From an uncultured Collinsella sp. (GTDB lineage: Bacteria; Actinomycetota; Coriobacteriia; Coriobacteriales; Coriobacteriaceae): a DNA stretch of 64,000 bases. The position numbers and the translations under genes were made by a program. Location of the stretch: NCBI GenBank assembly GCA_900544725.1, contig UQWK01000004.1:1-64000 (forward strand), written 5' to 3'. The notes below the pieces were generated by a model. The model was not told the origin of the DNA, did no database searches, and saw nothing but the letters and a program-made list of their open reading frames with translations. The first letter of the stretch is position 1. Every line of letters begins with the position of its first letter. Below, piece by piece: positions 44,432-53,768 of the stretch.

Positions 44432-46915
44432 ATGACCGAGCACCAAGCAATCAGCCGTCGAGCATTCACGTTGGGCCTAGGACTCGCAGCATTGTCGCCA
44501 TTTGCAAGCCTGCCCGAAACCGCGGGATTGGGCCTTCCCATGCGCGCGGCATTTGCAGAAGACACGCCCACACCGGCGGCCAACCTCGACAAGTTCGTCA
44601 TTCGCCTTCGCCCCGCGGGCTATTTTCGCACCGCGAGCGTCAACGAAGACGGCAACGTCATCGGCAACGTCTGCCACCTGTTTAATGACGGCACGTCCAG
44701 CAAGCTCATCCTTGAGAACGTGCTGACCGATGCAGATAATACAAATTGGTATGCCATCCGCACCTTACTCAATTTCGAAGAGCATAAAAAGACGGGCTAC
44801 AGCATTTGGTCGGTCGACGGCGACTCGGACAAAGATGGAAAGGTCATCCACGTATGGAGTGGCGAGTATGACAAAAAGCCCAGCCGCGCTTTTGCGTTTG
44901 AACGCCAGTTAAACGGAACCTATATCATCCGAGACCGCACAAACGAGAAAAAAGACATTAATTACCTGGCCATAGAAAAGGACGGCAAAGACCAGGACAA
45001 CAACAAGATCTGCCATAAGAGGAAGGACATTCCGTGGGAGCTCGAGCTTGTCGGTTACGACATGGGCAAGATCAATACCACGGTTAGAAGTATCGACTGG
45101 ACCACGTATAGCAGCTACGTCGACGGGCCCTGTTGGATGAAATACGTCGACAACAACAAGTTCCTCGACGAACTGAGCATCCCGGGCACGCACGATTCGG
45201 GCACCTGCAGCGTGGACAACGACACCGAGCCCCAATCCTCCCAAGCAAAATGCCAGCAGGATTACATCCCCACGCAGCTGCTCGAAGGCGTTCGCTATTT
45301 TGATATTCGACTCGGAAAGGGTGAGAACCCCGGCATCGACCACGGAGCTTGTTACCTGCTCAAAAAAGACGGGAACTTTATGCATCTCTCCGATGTCATC
45401 GGGTACTTCAATACGTTTTTGAGCGAAAACCCGACAGAAGCGCTCATCATGCTCGTGTCGCGGGGCAATAACGAGGCTACCAACGAAAGCCTCACGACGG
45501 CCTTGGGCAAGGTTTTTGATGAGAACCCCGACCTGTTCTACACATCGAGCCGTATCCCCACGCTGGGCGAGGTGCGCGGAAAGATCGTCCTGCTGCGTCG
45601 GTTTGGGCTCGCCGGCAACAGCGTAAGCAGCCACACATGGGGCCTCGACCTCACCCAATGGGACGACAAAATCGCAGCACACACCGACAGCACCTCTATG
45701 TGTCTCGTTCGAGACGAGCGGGGCTTTGAAGCCGTGGGGAAAACGGGTGACGAAGAGCCCTATTGCACCAAGGTATACGCCCAGGACCATTACGAATGCA
45801 CAGGAACCGACAAAATCGGCTGGGTCGATATGGCGCTGCAGGAGACAACCAAGCTCGCCCGCATCATGGTGGACGTCGAGGACAATGACGGGGCCAAGGT
45901 AAAGGTCCTGGAGCACAGCTGGTGTATCAACTACACCAGCTGCACGAACTACAAGCAAGGAAGCAATCCTTTTACCGCAGCACGAGTGGTCAACGAGCAT
46001 CTATACAAGAGCCAGTATATAAACAGCACCGGAAATGAGAGCACAAAGGAGGACTGCCTCAAGCACATTGGCATCATTGCGTCCGACTTTGTTGATGCGG
46101 CACTGGCCCGAAGCATCTACCAGCGCAATTACGATGCGAAGCACAAGCAGACCGTTTCGTACTACCTCCCGACCCGTATACGCATGACATACGGCGACTC
46201 GTTGAGCGATGCCTCACTCCAGGATGGAAAGACCGTTGGCGAGGGTCGTTTCCGCCTTGTCGACAGCAGTAACGTACTCAACGTGGCGGCTTCGGGCAAC
46301 ACGTTTGCTATCGAATACGTGGATGTCGACGCCCTGGGCAACGAGACCGTTACGGAACTGCAGGGTTCCGTGCCCATCGATATCGACCCGCGCGCACTGA
46401 CGCCCCACTTTGAAGGGCTCGAGGGCCTTAAGGCCGGCGAGGACGTGCGCGCAAAGATCGCGGCGCCGCTCGAGGGCAAGCTCGAAGGCGATGCCTGCAC
46501 CGCCCAGCTCGAGTTTATGCACGATGCAAACGGCGCTCCGGGCACGGCAATGGCCGAGGATGAGGCATTTGCCGCGGGGACGTATTGGGTGCGTGCGAAA
46601 GGCCTGTTGGGCGACGCGGCGCAGAACTACACGCTTGCCACCGACGGAGCCGCAAGCTTTACTGTGACGACTTCGGGCGACGCGGGCGACACCGGCAACG
46701 GTACCGGCGGCGGCAACGGCAACGATGCCAACGCGGGCAGCGCGGACAAGAACGGTAAGAGCAACAAGGGCAAGGGCTCGGGCGGAAAACTCGCCGGCAC
46801 GGGCGACGGCTCTGGCATTGCCGCCGGGCTCGCTGCCGCCGCCGTGGCGACAACGGTCGCCGGCGCGGCAATGCTTGCCAACGATCGCGAAGACAGCGAA
46901 GGCGCTAGCGAATAG
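44432..46915 (+). CDS. Tat-exported, surface-anchored PI-PLC-like phosphodiesterase
   Basis: The 827-residue protein starts with a twin-arginine signal (SRRAFTLGLGLAALSPF, cleavage near AFAED). An RICIN-like beta-rich domain (about 50-215) precedes a phosphatidylinositol-specific phospholipase C X domain (about 240-550). The latter shows SIPGTHDSGT with the first catalytic His, RYFDIRLG and DHGACYL with the second. A beta domain (about 585-760) leads to a Gly/Asn linker and LAGTG followed by a hydrophobic helix and an acidic tail, a sorting signal of the LAxTG (class E sortase) kind. It probably hydrolyses inositol phospholipids or GPI-type substrates outside the cell. GAGGAG precedes the ATG. 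Confidence 0.85.
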   Translation: MTEHQAISRRAFTLGLGLAALSPFASLPETAGLGLPMRAAFAEDTPTPAANLDKFVIRLRPAGYFRTASVNEDGNVIGNVCHLFNDGTSSKLILENVLTDADNTNWYAIRTLLNFEEHKKTGYSIWSVDGDSDKDGKVIHVWSGEYDKKPSRAFAFERQLNGTYIIRDRTNEKKDINYLAIEKDGKDQDNNKICHKRKDIPWELELVGYDMGKINTTVRSIDWTTYSSYVDGPCWMKYVDNNKFLDELSIPGTHDSGTCSVDNDTEPQSSQAKCQQDYIPTQLLEGVRYFDIRLGKGENPGIDHGACYLLKKDGNFMHLSDVIGYFNTFLSENPTEALIMLVSRGNNEATNESLTTALGKVFDENPDLFYTSSRIPTLGEVRGKIVLLRRFGLAGNSVSSHTWGLDLTQWDDKIAAHTDSTSMCLVRDERGFEAVGKTGDEEPYCTKVYAQDHYECTGTDKIGWVDMALQETTKLARIMVDVEDNDGAKVKVLEHSWCINYTSCTNYKQGSNPFTAARVVNEHLYKSQYINSTGNESTKEDCLKHIGIIASDFVDAALARSIYQRNYDAKHKQTVSYYLPTRIRMTYGDSLSDASLQDGKTVGEGRFRLVDSSNVLNVAASGNTFAIEYVDVDALGNETVTELQGSVPIDIDPRALTPHFEGLEGLKAGEDVRAKIAAPLEGKLEGDACTAQLEFMHDANGAPGTAMAEDEAFAAGTYWVRAKGLLGDAAQNYTLATDGAASFTVTTSGDAGDTGNGTGGGNGNDANAGSADKNGKSNKGKGSGGKLAGTGDGSGIAAGLAAAAVATTVAGAAMLANDREDSEGASE

Positions 46916-46947
46916 GCAAGCCGGCTTTCAGACGCATCGGCTCAATC

Positions 46948-46982
46948 AGGGGCGCAGAATACCGTTCTGCGCCCCTATTTTT
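46948..46982 (+). terminator. Rho-independent terminator
   Basis: AGGGGCGCAGAA (46948-46959) and TTCTGCGCCCCT (46965-46976) form a perfect 12-bp stem followed by ATTTTTG. Confidence 0.85.
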
Positions 46983-47180
46983 GACATGAAGGAGTAGCAA
47001 AGTGTTGTTATCCATGCGTGTCACTCCCGCGGGGTTCGCTAAAACTGCCTCTATGGCCACATTTTAGTCACCGCAAGACTCCCATGCGAAGGCGCCAGAC
47101 AGCACAGCAATTCGTGTCCGCGCGAGGCTTTAAACTAAATGCGATAAAGATGCATTCCACAAGAGGAAAGTGGGGCGACA

Positions 47181-48233
47181 GTGACGGGCGAACTGGTAAA
47201 CCGTGGAGAATCGGCAATCGTGCCAGAAGTTTTTTACAAGCAGGTTTCCTCGATTCTCAACGCCGCTCGCGACAAGGCCTATACCGCCGTTAACTTTGCG
47301 ATGGTTGAGGCGTATTAGGAGATCGGCAAGAGCATTATTGATGAACAGGGCGGAGAGGAGCGCGCAGCATATGGAGAGGCATTGATTGCAGGCCTCTCCA
47401 GAAGGCTTACCGCGGATTTCGGAAGAGGCTTTGGCATCGCAAACCTTCGCAATTTGCGTCAGTTCTTTCTTGCGTTTCCAATTCGCGACGCACTGCGTAG
47501 CGAATTGAGCTGGACTCATTACCGCAGGTTGATGCGCATTCCCGACCCTGATGCTCGCGCCTGGTACATAAACGAATACGCCGATTCTCGTTGGAGCACG
47601 CGTCAGCTCGAGCGCCAGATTAACACCATGTTCCGCGAGCGCCTGCTTGCCAGCAAGGACAAGGAGGCCGTCACCCAGGAAATCCAAAAGAGCGCCCCGG
47701 CTCGTCGCCCCGAGGATATCATCCGCGACCCATATGTACTGGATTTTTTAGGTTTCTCGGACGATACTGCGTTTCGCGAGAGCGATCTAGAGCAGGCGCT
47801 CATCACGCATCTTCAGAAGTTCCTGCTGGAGCTTGGCCGTGGTTTCGCTTTCGAGGCGCACCAAAAGCGCATCACCTTTGATGGGCGCCATTTCTATATT
47901 GACCTTGTGTTTTACAACTATCTGATGCGCTGCTTCGTGCTCATCGACCTTAAGACCGATGACCTTACGCATCAGGACCTGGGCCAGATGCAAATGTATG
48001 TGAACTACTACACGCGCGAGCTCATGAACGAAGGCGACAATCCGCCTATAGGCATCGTGCTCTGCGCGGACAAAAGCGACTCGATTGTCGAGTACACGCT
48101 GCCCGAAGACAACGACCAAGTGTTTGCCGCCAAATACTTGCCGTATCTTCCAAGCAAGGAAGAGCTGGCGCGCGAGCTGAGTGCCGAGTACCGCGCCATC
48201 AACGAAGCGACTAATGGCGAAGCGCAAGGATAG
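47181..48233 (+). pseudogene. YhcG/DUF1016 PD-(D/E)XK nuclease family protein with internal amber stop
   Basis: A GTG at 47181 opens the reading frame (VTGELVNRGESAIVPEVFYK). It runs to a TAG at 47316-47318, in the place of the conserved Trp of the family block VEAYWEIGK. The same frame then continues unbroken to 48233, giving about 305 residues: IGKSIIDEQGGEERAAYGEAL, LSWTHYRRLMRI and YVLDFLGF. The nuclease site lies in GRHFYIDLVFYNYLMRCFVLIDLKTDDLTHQDLGQM. YhcG-like proteins are linked to restriction and defence loci. Without amber suppression or internal initiation the product is truncated after 45 residues. Confidence 0.75.
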
Positions 48234-48296
48234 CAGCACGTTGCGACCGATACCCCCGACGGCGTTTCATATCCCCCGACATAAGAGGAGCGCTCC

Positions 48297-49085
48297 ATGA
48301 CAGACAGACCGAAAACGACACTGCGCGACTGCATCTATGGGCTTGCCGTCGGCGACGCGCTGGGCGTTCCCTACGAGTTCAGGCCACGCGGCATGTTCGA
48401 ATGCACGGACATGATCGGCTACGGCACGCATGGGCAGCCCGCCGGCACCTGGAGCGACGACACATCTATGACGCTTGCTACCTGCGACTCGATTAGGGAG
48501 CTCGGGCATATCGACACCGCAGACATGCGCGACAAGTTCGTAAGCTGGATTTTCCGTGGCGAGTATACGATCGACGGCGTTTTCGATTACGGCGGCACGA
48601 CCGCCCGCGCCTTGCACACCGGCAAAGGAGGCTCCGGCGAGCGCGACAACGGCAACGGTTCGCTCATGCGCATCGCTCCCCTGGCGTTCACCGATGCGAC
48701 AGACGAAGAGATCAGCGAGGTCTCCGCGATTACGCACGCCCACAGAACATCGACCGATGCATGCGTCATATTTGTCGAGCTGATGAGGAGCGTGATGAAC
48801 GACGCGCTCCCCTCGTGGGCGCGGCAGCTGAAAAGCGCACCCGAGCACGAAATCAGATCCGGCGGCTTCGTGCGCGACACTCTTAAGGCAGCCACTTGGT
48901 GCTTCGTCAACACTAGCAGCTACGAAGATTGCGTGCTTGCCGCCGTCAACCTAGGCGACGACACCGACACCACCGCAGCCGTCGCCGGCACCCTCGCAGG
49001 CACGGCATACGGTCTCAAAGCCATCCCGCAGGAGTGGGTCGACACCCTGCGCGGTAAAGAGTTGATAGAACGGTGTTTGTTTTAG
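48297..49085 (+). CDS. ADP-ribosylglycohydrolase family protein
   Basis: The 262-residue all-helical protein has the DraG-family metal-binding blocks: GLAVGDALGVPYEF near the N-terminus, WSDDTSMTLA near residue 60, and NLGDDTDTTAAVAGTLAG near residue 225. It should remove ADP-ribose from arginine or from another small or macromolecular target using two divalent metal ions. AGGAG precedes the ATG. It sits 63 bp after the broken YhcG-type gene. Association with a nuclease suggests, but does not prove, a role in a defence or toxin-reversal context. Confidence 0.88.
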   Translation: MTDRPKTTLRDCIYGLAVGDALGVPYEFRPRGMFECTDMIGYGTHGQPAGTWSDDTSMTLATCDSIRELGHIDTADMRDKFVSWIFRGEYTIDGVFDYGGTTARALHTGKGGSGERDNGNGSLMRIAPLAFTDATDEEISEVSAITHAHRTSTDACVIFVELMRSVMNDALPSWARQLKSAPEHEIRSGGFVRDTLKAATWCFVNTSSYEDCVLAAVNLGDDTDTTAAVAGTLAGTAYGLKAIPQEWVDTLRGKELIERCLF

Positions 49086-49443
49086 GACGCGTCTTCAACG
49101 AAGACAATGACAGTCAACGCAAATGATTAGGGGACCGCACAAATGATGATTACAGAATGCGCCGTCATAGGTCCGTTCGTCACGGAGCAAAGCACCATGG
49201 GACCGTACACCGTGTTGATATTCGAATCCACGCTGCCGCAGAAAAGGGCCGGTTGCAGCCGGCCCTTTAGACGATAATACCTGCGTTGCCCGCGCTTCCG
49301 AAGTGTGACTAGCTGAGGAGCGGGTTCCGCGGCACAGTTTGATTTTACCCAGTGGAAAGGCTCTTTTGCAGCCGTCCCACCGTTTATTTACATCTACCAC
49401 GACGGGCAGCTCGCACTACTGCGCACTGTCCCGTACCACTCCC
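49086..49443. other. Gene-free stretch with a terminator hairpin
   Basis: AAAGGGCCGG (49243-49252) pairs with CCGGCCCTTT (49259-49268), a likely bidirectional terminator between converging genes. A short plus-strand frame from 49146 (MITECAVIGPFVTEQS) ends within the hairpin and may be a gene remnant. Nothing else was recognised. Confidence 0.5.
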
Positions 49444-50781
49444 CTACTTCCCAAAGATCGCGCCGAACAGGCCCTTTCGTTTGGGCTTCTCCTCACGGTA
49501 AGAACCCTCCGCCGTTGCTGCCACCTGCCGCGGCTGCTCGCCACCTCCACGGCGCACGATCTGGTATAGGAAGGGCGCTTTAACGTATTTGACCTCGATG
49601 GGCGTGGCGTGCACGGTGCTTTCGCTCGACAGCATCACGTTGGGATCGAGCGGTGCCACCACATGCGTCTCGCGCTTGTCGCCAAACACTACCGCGGCCG
49701 CACGACCCGTCTGGCCGTTCACGGCGATGCGCACTTGCTCGCCGTCGCGGCTATCCGACGCCGGGCGATCGACAAAGTAGACCGGTACCATCACCAGGCC
49801 GTCCTTATGCTTGCGGGCCTTGCGCGCCCAGGTGCGGATGCTCTTTTTATTGAGCCCCAACACCGCCTCGGCATCGTTGCCGGCAATATCGAGCGCCAGC
49901 TTATCAATAACAGCCTGGTCCTTGGTGGACGCATCGACGGAAACGACGCGGAAATCGCCTTCCTGCATAGCGGGATCGAACGGCCCCACCTTACCAAAGT
50001 CCCACGGCTCCAAAATGCCCATAAGGCGAACGTCCAGGTAGTTGGCCCTGGGATATGCCCAGTCGAGCACCTCGTAGTACACCAAGGTCTCCTTGCTCAG
50101 GCCCTTACCCGGGAAGGACGCCATCATGCGCAGGTCCGCCAGCGCCATGGGGAAATAGAAGAGCATCATGTCATTTTGGATTGCGTCTTCCACGTCGTGC
50201 CCGGCAAAGGCCTCCGGGTACTGACGCACCAGCTGCAGCGCGTTAGCACGTGCCTGCTGCGGCGATATCTCACAGGGGACGCCCTGTTCGGGAACGTATT
50301 CGGCACCCACGCCCATGGTCAGACGCTTACTAAACGTGCCGGGCTTGAGCAGGTCGGCCACGCCAATCTTGTTGCCGCACGACGGGCACTCAAACACGCG
50401 TTGGGTCGACTCACCCTCAAAGGACGCGCCGCAGAAGGGGCAGGGAATGCTCACATGCGTCACCTCCTGGAACTCCTGCGCCGTTCCGCGATCTTCCCAC
50501 AGCAGATGCTCCAGAACTGACTGATTGCGCCAGTGTGAATTGAAGAAATACCAGTCCGGGTCCTCTGGGCGCTCGAGCTGCGAGACGTGCGTGAGCTTAA
50601 GCAGCCCGTCAACCACCGTCAGCGGCGTATGACGGATACCTAGGGCGCTCTTGGGCTCCCCGGCGTCCGCTTGCCACGGAATAACCGTTTCGCAATAGGC
50701 GCACTCAAAGCTGCGCTTTGCCTGGTGCGAATACATGGGGCCGCCGCAGTTTTGGCATTTAATGGCAAACATCTCGTCCAT
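49444..50781 (-). CDS. Zinc-ribbon protein, function unknown
   Basis: The 445-residue soluble protein starts at ATG 50781 with AGGAGG 8 bases before. Two zinc ribbons are seen: C-x2-C...C-x2-C at residues about 9-30 (CQNCGG and CAYCET) and another near 110-135 (CPFCGA and CPSCGN). The remaining 300 residues are mixed alpha/beta, with LMGILEPWDFGKVGPFDP and VMVPVYFVDRP. The Lys/Arg-rich tail KPKRKGLFGAIFGK could touch membrane or nucleic acid. I do not recognise the family beyond the zinc ribbons. It is divergent from the CDF transporter gene. Confidence 0.72.
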   Translation of the reverse strand: MDEMFAIKCQNCGGPMYSHQAKRSFECAYCETVIPWQADAGEPKSALGIRHTPLTVVDGLLKLTHVSQLERPEDPDWYFFNSHWRNQSVLEHLLWEDRGTAQEFQEVTHVSIPCPFCGASFEGESTQRVFECPSCGNKIGVADLLKPGTFSKRLTMGVGAEYVPEQGVPCEISPQQARANALQLVRQYPEAFAGHDVEDAIQNDMMLFYFPMALADLRMMASFPGKGLSKETLVYYEVLDWAYPRANYLDVRLMGILEPWDFGKVGPFDPAMQEGDFRVVSVDASTKDQAVIDKLALDIAGNDAEAVLGLNKKSIRTWARKARKHKDGLVMVPVYFVDRPASDSRDGEQVRIAVNGQTGRAAAVVFGDKRETHVVAPLDPNVMLSSESTVHATPIEVKYVKAPFLYQIVRRGGGEQPRQVAATAEGSYREEKPKRKGLFGAIFGK

Positions 50782-51040
50782 GGAAACGTCCTCCTTTGCA
50801 CAGGGCTGTCGACAATAAGCATGTCGAGCAAATCGGCACGTGCCCATACCCATGTGGCCCAAAATGGAGCACTCGGTCGAACGGGAAGGCGCAGTGAACT
50901 CGAAGGCGCGCGGATAATCGCCCCTCCGCCTCGCGCCCGTTAGCGCCGGCAGACCATTGCTGCATTTTCTGAGCATCGGTACACGTTGCGTCTGTGCGAG
51001 CTACACTATCCCCTTAAACATGATTGTGAGGACGATCGTT

Positions 51041-52222
51041 ATGCTATTTGTAAATCGGCTGGTACATACGCTTGATCCCGGCAGCGAAAGCGAGCCGGTC
51101 GATACCTCCTGCCGCACCAACGCGGGTTTTGCCGCAAGCCTCATCTGCATCGGTCTCAACATCACGCTGTGCCTGGCCAAGGGCATAGCTGGTCTGCTCG
51201 CTGGCTCCGTCTCGCTTATCGCCGATGCCTTCAACAACCTTTCCGACGCCTCGAGCAACATCGTGAGCCTGCTCGGATTCCGCCTTGCCAGCCGCCCGGC
51301 CGACGAGGGGCACCCCTATGGCCACGGCCGCTACGAGTACCTGGCGGGGCTGTTTGTCGCCGTTCTCGTTTGCGCCGTCGGCATCAACCTGGCGCTCGAA
51401 TCCATTACCAAGATCATCAAGCCTTCCCCCACCGCGTATTCGGCGCTCTCCATGGCAGCCCTTGTCCTGTCCATGCTCGTCAAGTTTTGGATGGCGGCGT
51501 TCAACCGCACGCTGGGCAACCGCATCGATTCCGAGACGCTTATCGCCACGGCGCAGGATTCCAAAAACGACGTCATTGCCTCGGCCTCGGTCCTGGCCGC
51601 AGCGCTTATTTCGCAGACGACCGGCTTTGACCTCGATGGCTGGGCAGGCCTGGGCGTGGGCATCTTCATCTGCATCAGCGGCATGGGCCTGGTGCGCGAC
51701 GCTATCAGCCCGCTATTGGGGCAAGCGCCCGACCCCAAGCTCGTCCAGGCAATCCGCGACAAGATCATGTCGTACCCCCAGGTCTTGGGCACACACGACC
51801 TCATGGTGCACGACTACGGCCCCGGCCGCCAGTTTGCCAGCGCACACGTGGAGATGCCCGGCGAGGGCGACGCGTTTGAACATCACGAGATCCTGGACAC
51901 CATCGAGCACGATATCAAACGGCAGATGGGCATCGGTATCACGCTGCACTGCGACCCCATCGCCACCACCGGCGACGACCTGCGCGGCTGGGTCAAGCGC
52001 GGCGTCATGCAGATCGATCCCGCGCTCTCCATCCACGACCTGCACGAGCACGACGGGTTCGTTTCGTTTGACCTGGTGCGCCCCGACGGCTTTGACATAT
52101 CCGACGAGGAGCTGCTGGAGCTCGTCACGCGCATCGTGCACGAGCGCCGACCCGATGTCTCGTGCGTCGTCACATTTGACTCGGGCTTCAGCTCGCCCGA
52201 CCGTCCGGCCGAGCAGCTGTAA
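51041..52222 (+). CDS. Cation diffusion facilitator (CDF) family transporter
   Basis: About 393 residues with six transmembrane helices. CDF metal-site motifs are SLIADAFNNLSDASSNI in helix 2, HPYGHGRYEYLAGLFVA and TAQDSKNDVIASASV in helix 5. The cytoplasmic C-terminal domain (from about 225) has the ferredoxin-like fold with HDLMVHDYGPGRQFASAHVEM. It is extended by about 90 extra residues (IHDLHEHDGFVSFDLVRPDGF onward), seen in some Firmicute/Actinobacterial members. It should export zinc, manganese or iron by proton antiport. ATG 51041 with TGAGGA upstream is preferred to earlier in-frame starts. Confidence 0.88.
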   Translation: MLFVNRLVHTLDPGSESEPVDTSCRTNAGFAASLICIGLNITLCLAKGIAGLLAGSVSLIADAFNNLSDASSNIVSLLGFRLASRPADEGHPYGHGRYEYLAGLFVAVLVCAVGINLALESITKIIKPSPTAYSALSMAALVLSMLVKFWMAAFNRTLGNRIDSETLIATAQDSKNDVIASASVLAAALISQTTGFDLDGWAGLGVGIFICISGMGLVRDAISPLLGQAPDPKLVQAIRDKIMSYPQVLGTHDLMVHDYGPGRQFASAHVEMPGEGDAFEHHEILDTIEHDIKRQMGIGITLHCDPIATTGDDLRGWVKRGVMQIDPALSIHDLHEHDGFVSFDLVRPDGFDISDEELLELVTRIVHERRPDVSCVVTFDSGFSSPDRPAEQL

Positions 52223-52332
52223 TCGGCAGCAAAACGGGACGCAGGACCGACGACCAACGCGCCTACGCGCCCGGTCACGCAATCCTGCGCCCCGTTTTTG
52301 CTTGCACTGCTAAGGCTCTAGCCGCTCGACCG

Positions 52333-53289
52333 CTAGTTCCCCTGCGCGCCCGAAATACCGTTTTGCAGGGCACCCCAGGCGTTCGTTGCCATATCGCCCA
52401 GGTTCTGTGCGGTATCGCCGAGATTCTGAGCCGTGTCACCCAGCTCTTGGGCCTTGTCCCCAAGCTCCTGTGCCTTGTTGCTCAGGTCCTCTAGCGTGTT
52501 GGAGCTCGAGCTGTCCGCGCCGCCCTGGTCGCCGGATGCATTACCCGACGAGCCGTCCTTGCGCGTGAGCTGGACCTCGAGGTTACCGTTGTCGTTATAG
52601 TAGGCAGATGTCACGACCCAGTTGGCATCGACAACGGGCGTCGAGCCGTCGTCGGTCAGGATCACGGCGTTCGAAAGGTCGGCCCCGCGCGACTTGAGGA
52701 GCTTTTTGGCGTTGGACCAGTACTGACCCGGGATATCGCTCAGGTCGACGGTGCCGGACTGGGTAGTCTCAGTCTGCTCGGCCGTGGTATCAGTCGTGGT
52801 GCCCCGCTTGTTGAGCATGCCCGACACGATGGCAAACACAACCGACAGGGCAAAGAAGACCGCCAGCACGATCAGGATTTTCTTGATCACGCTCGACGAA
52901 CGCGAAGGCTTCTTCTCCTCGTCCTCGCCATACTGAGGGATGGACTTGGGATACTCACGATACGGCTCGCGCGCATATCGGTCGCGCGAGCCGTAGCGCG
53001 GCTGTGCCGTGCGCGGCATATATGTCGTCTGCTGAGGTTGCGGAATGGGATTTTGCAGCAGGTCATCATAAGGGTCTGCCGCCGCGTCGCCATAGGAGCT
53101 CTGCGACGAGACACCATACGGGTCCTGCACTGCGTTCCCGCAATTCACAACGCGCGTGGGATCGGCCGAGGCCTGGGTCGCATCGGGGGCAGCGTAGCCG
53201 GGATTCGGCACGACGCGGGTCTCATCGGCGCCATTGCCCGTCCGCGGGGAGCCGTAGCCACCCATTACGGTCGTCTTATCCTGGTCCAT
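52333..53289 (-). CDS. Single-pass membrane protein with C-terminal heptad repeats
   Basis: 318 residues. A disordered Gln/Pro/Asp/Tyr-rich cytoplasmic N-terminus (about 1-125) precedes a basic stop (RSSSVIKK) and one transmembrane helix (ILIVLAVFFALSVVFAIVSGML). A small outer domain (about 180-245, DIPGQYWSNAKKLLKSRGADLS) follows. The C-terminus has four exact-length heptads, AQELGDK, AQELGDT and AQNLGDT twice, suggesting an amphipathic helix. The outer domain recalls PASTA-like or DUF4352-like modules but was not identified. Function unknown. Confidence 0.72.
   Translation of the reverse strand: MDQDKTTVMGGYGSPRTGNGADETRVVPNPGYAAPDATQASADPTRVVNCGNAVQDPYGVSSQSSYGDAAADPYDDLLQNPIPQPQQTTYMPRTAQPRYGSRDRYAREPYREYPKSIPQYGEDEEKKPSRSSSVIKKILIVLAVFFALSVVFAIVSGMLNKRGTTTDTTAEQTETTQSGTVDLSDIPGQYWSNAKKLLKSRGADLSNAVILTDDGSTPVVDANWVVTSAYYNDNGNLEVQLTRKDGSSGNASGDQGGADSSSSNTLEDLSNKAQELGDKAQELGDTAQNLGDTAQNLGDMATNAWGALQNGISGAQGN
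52393..52476 (-). repeat. 21-bp tandem repeat encoding heptads
   Basis: Four 21-bp units encode the [KT]AQ[EN]LGD heptads of the membrane protein. Unit changes would keep the frame. Confidence 0.75.
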
Positions 53290-53426
53290 GCAACGATTCC
53301 TTTCCGTCGCCCGTAAGCATCAAGTTATCCATGCATTCTACCCGCGCAAAAGCCTATGATGGGCAAAGCCCGCCGGTATCTACAAGACATGCGCGGCCGA
53401 CGGTCACAAGCGAATCGAGGAACGTC

Positions 53427-53663
53427 ATGGCAAAAAGCAAGCTCATCAAAGACACAACGCGCGCCGAGCGCGAGGAGATCATTAAGCTGGCACTCGCGGG
53501 TTGCGGCAACGGCAGCTGCGATAACTGCGGAAGCTGCAGCTTGGGAGCCGGCGATCCGTACGGCACCTACCAGCCCTACATTGATGGCAAGATGGAAATC
53601 GCCGACATCAATATGATGGTCGCCGAGCGCAACGCCAAACTCTTCGGCCTCCAGCGCGGCTAG
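53427..53663 (+). CDS. Small Cys-rich protein (possible metal or Fe-S binding)
   Basis: The 78-residue protein starts MAKSKLIKDTTRA, with GAGG 6 bases before ATG 53427. CGNGSCDNCGSC at residues about 26-37 places four cysteines in a tight cluster, followed by GAGDPYGTYQPYIDGKMEI. The basic N-terminus and compact cluster suggest a small metal-binding protein. No partner gene is adjacent, and it is convergent with the gene at 53769. Family not recognised. Confidence 0.7.
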   Translation: MAKSKLIKDTTRAEREEIIKLALAGCGNGSCDNCGSCSLGAGDPYGTYQPYIDGKMEIADINMMVAERNAKLFGLQRG

Positions 53664-53741
53664 GCTTTTTGATCCGTTTTCCTCCGTCCCCTTGGGATCA
53701 AAAAGTCCCCGACGGCGCTGTGTTTTGCGCTACCGGGGACT
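53664..53741. terminator. Two terminator hairpins between convergent genes
   Basis: CTTTTTGATCC and GGATCAAAAAG arms (about 53665-53705), then AGTCCCCG (53704-53711) / CGGGGACT (53734-53741). The first has T runs on both strands and could act bidirectionally. Confidence 0.65.
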
Positions 53742-53768
53742 ATTCAGATTACTCCCTGCCGCTTTGTT

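Noticed and set aside
49210..49270. tRNA T-loop-like string TTCGAATCC
   Set aside because: Flanking bases cannot form the T stem or acceptor stem; the site is part of a terminator region.
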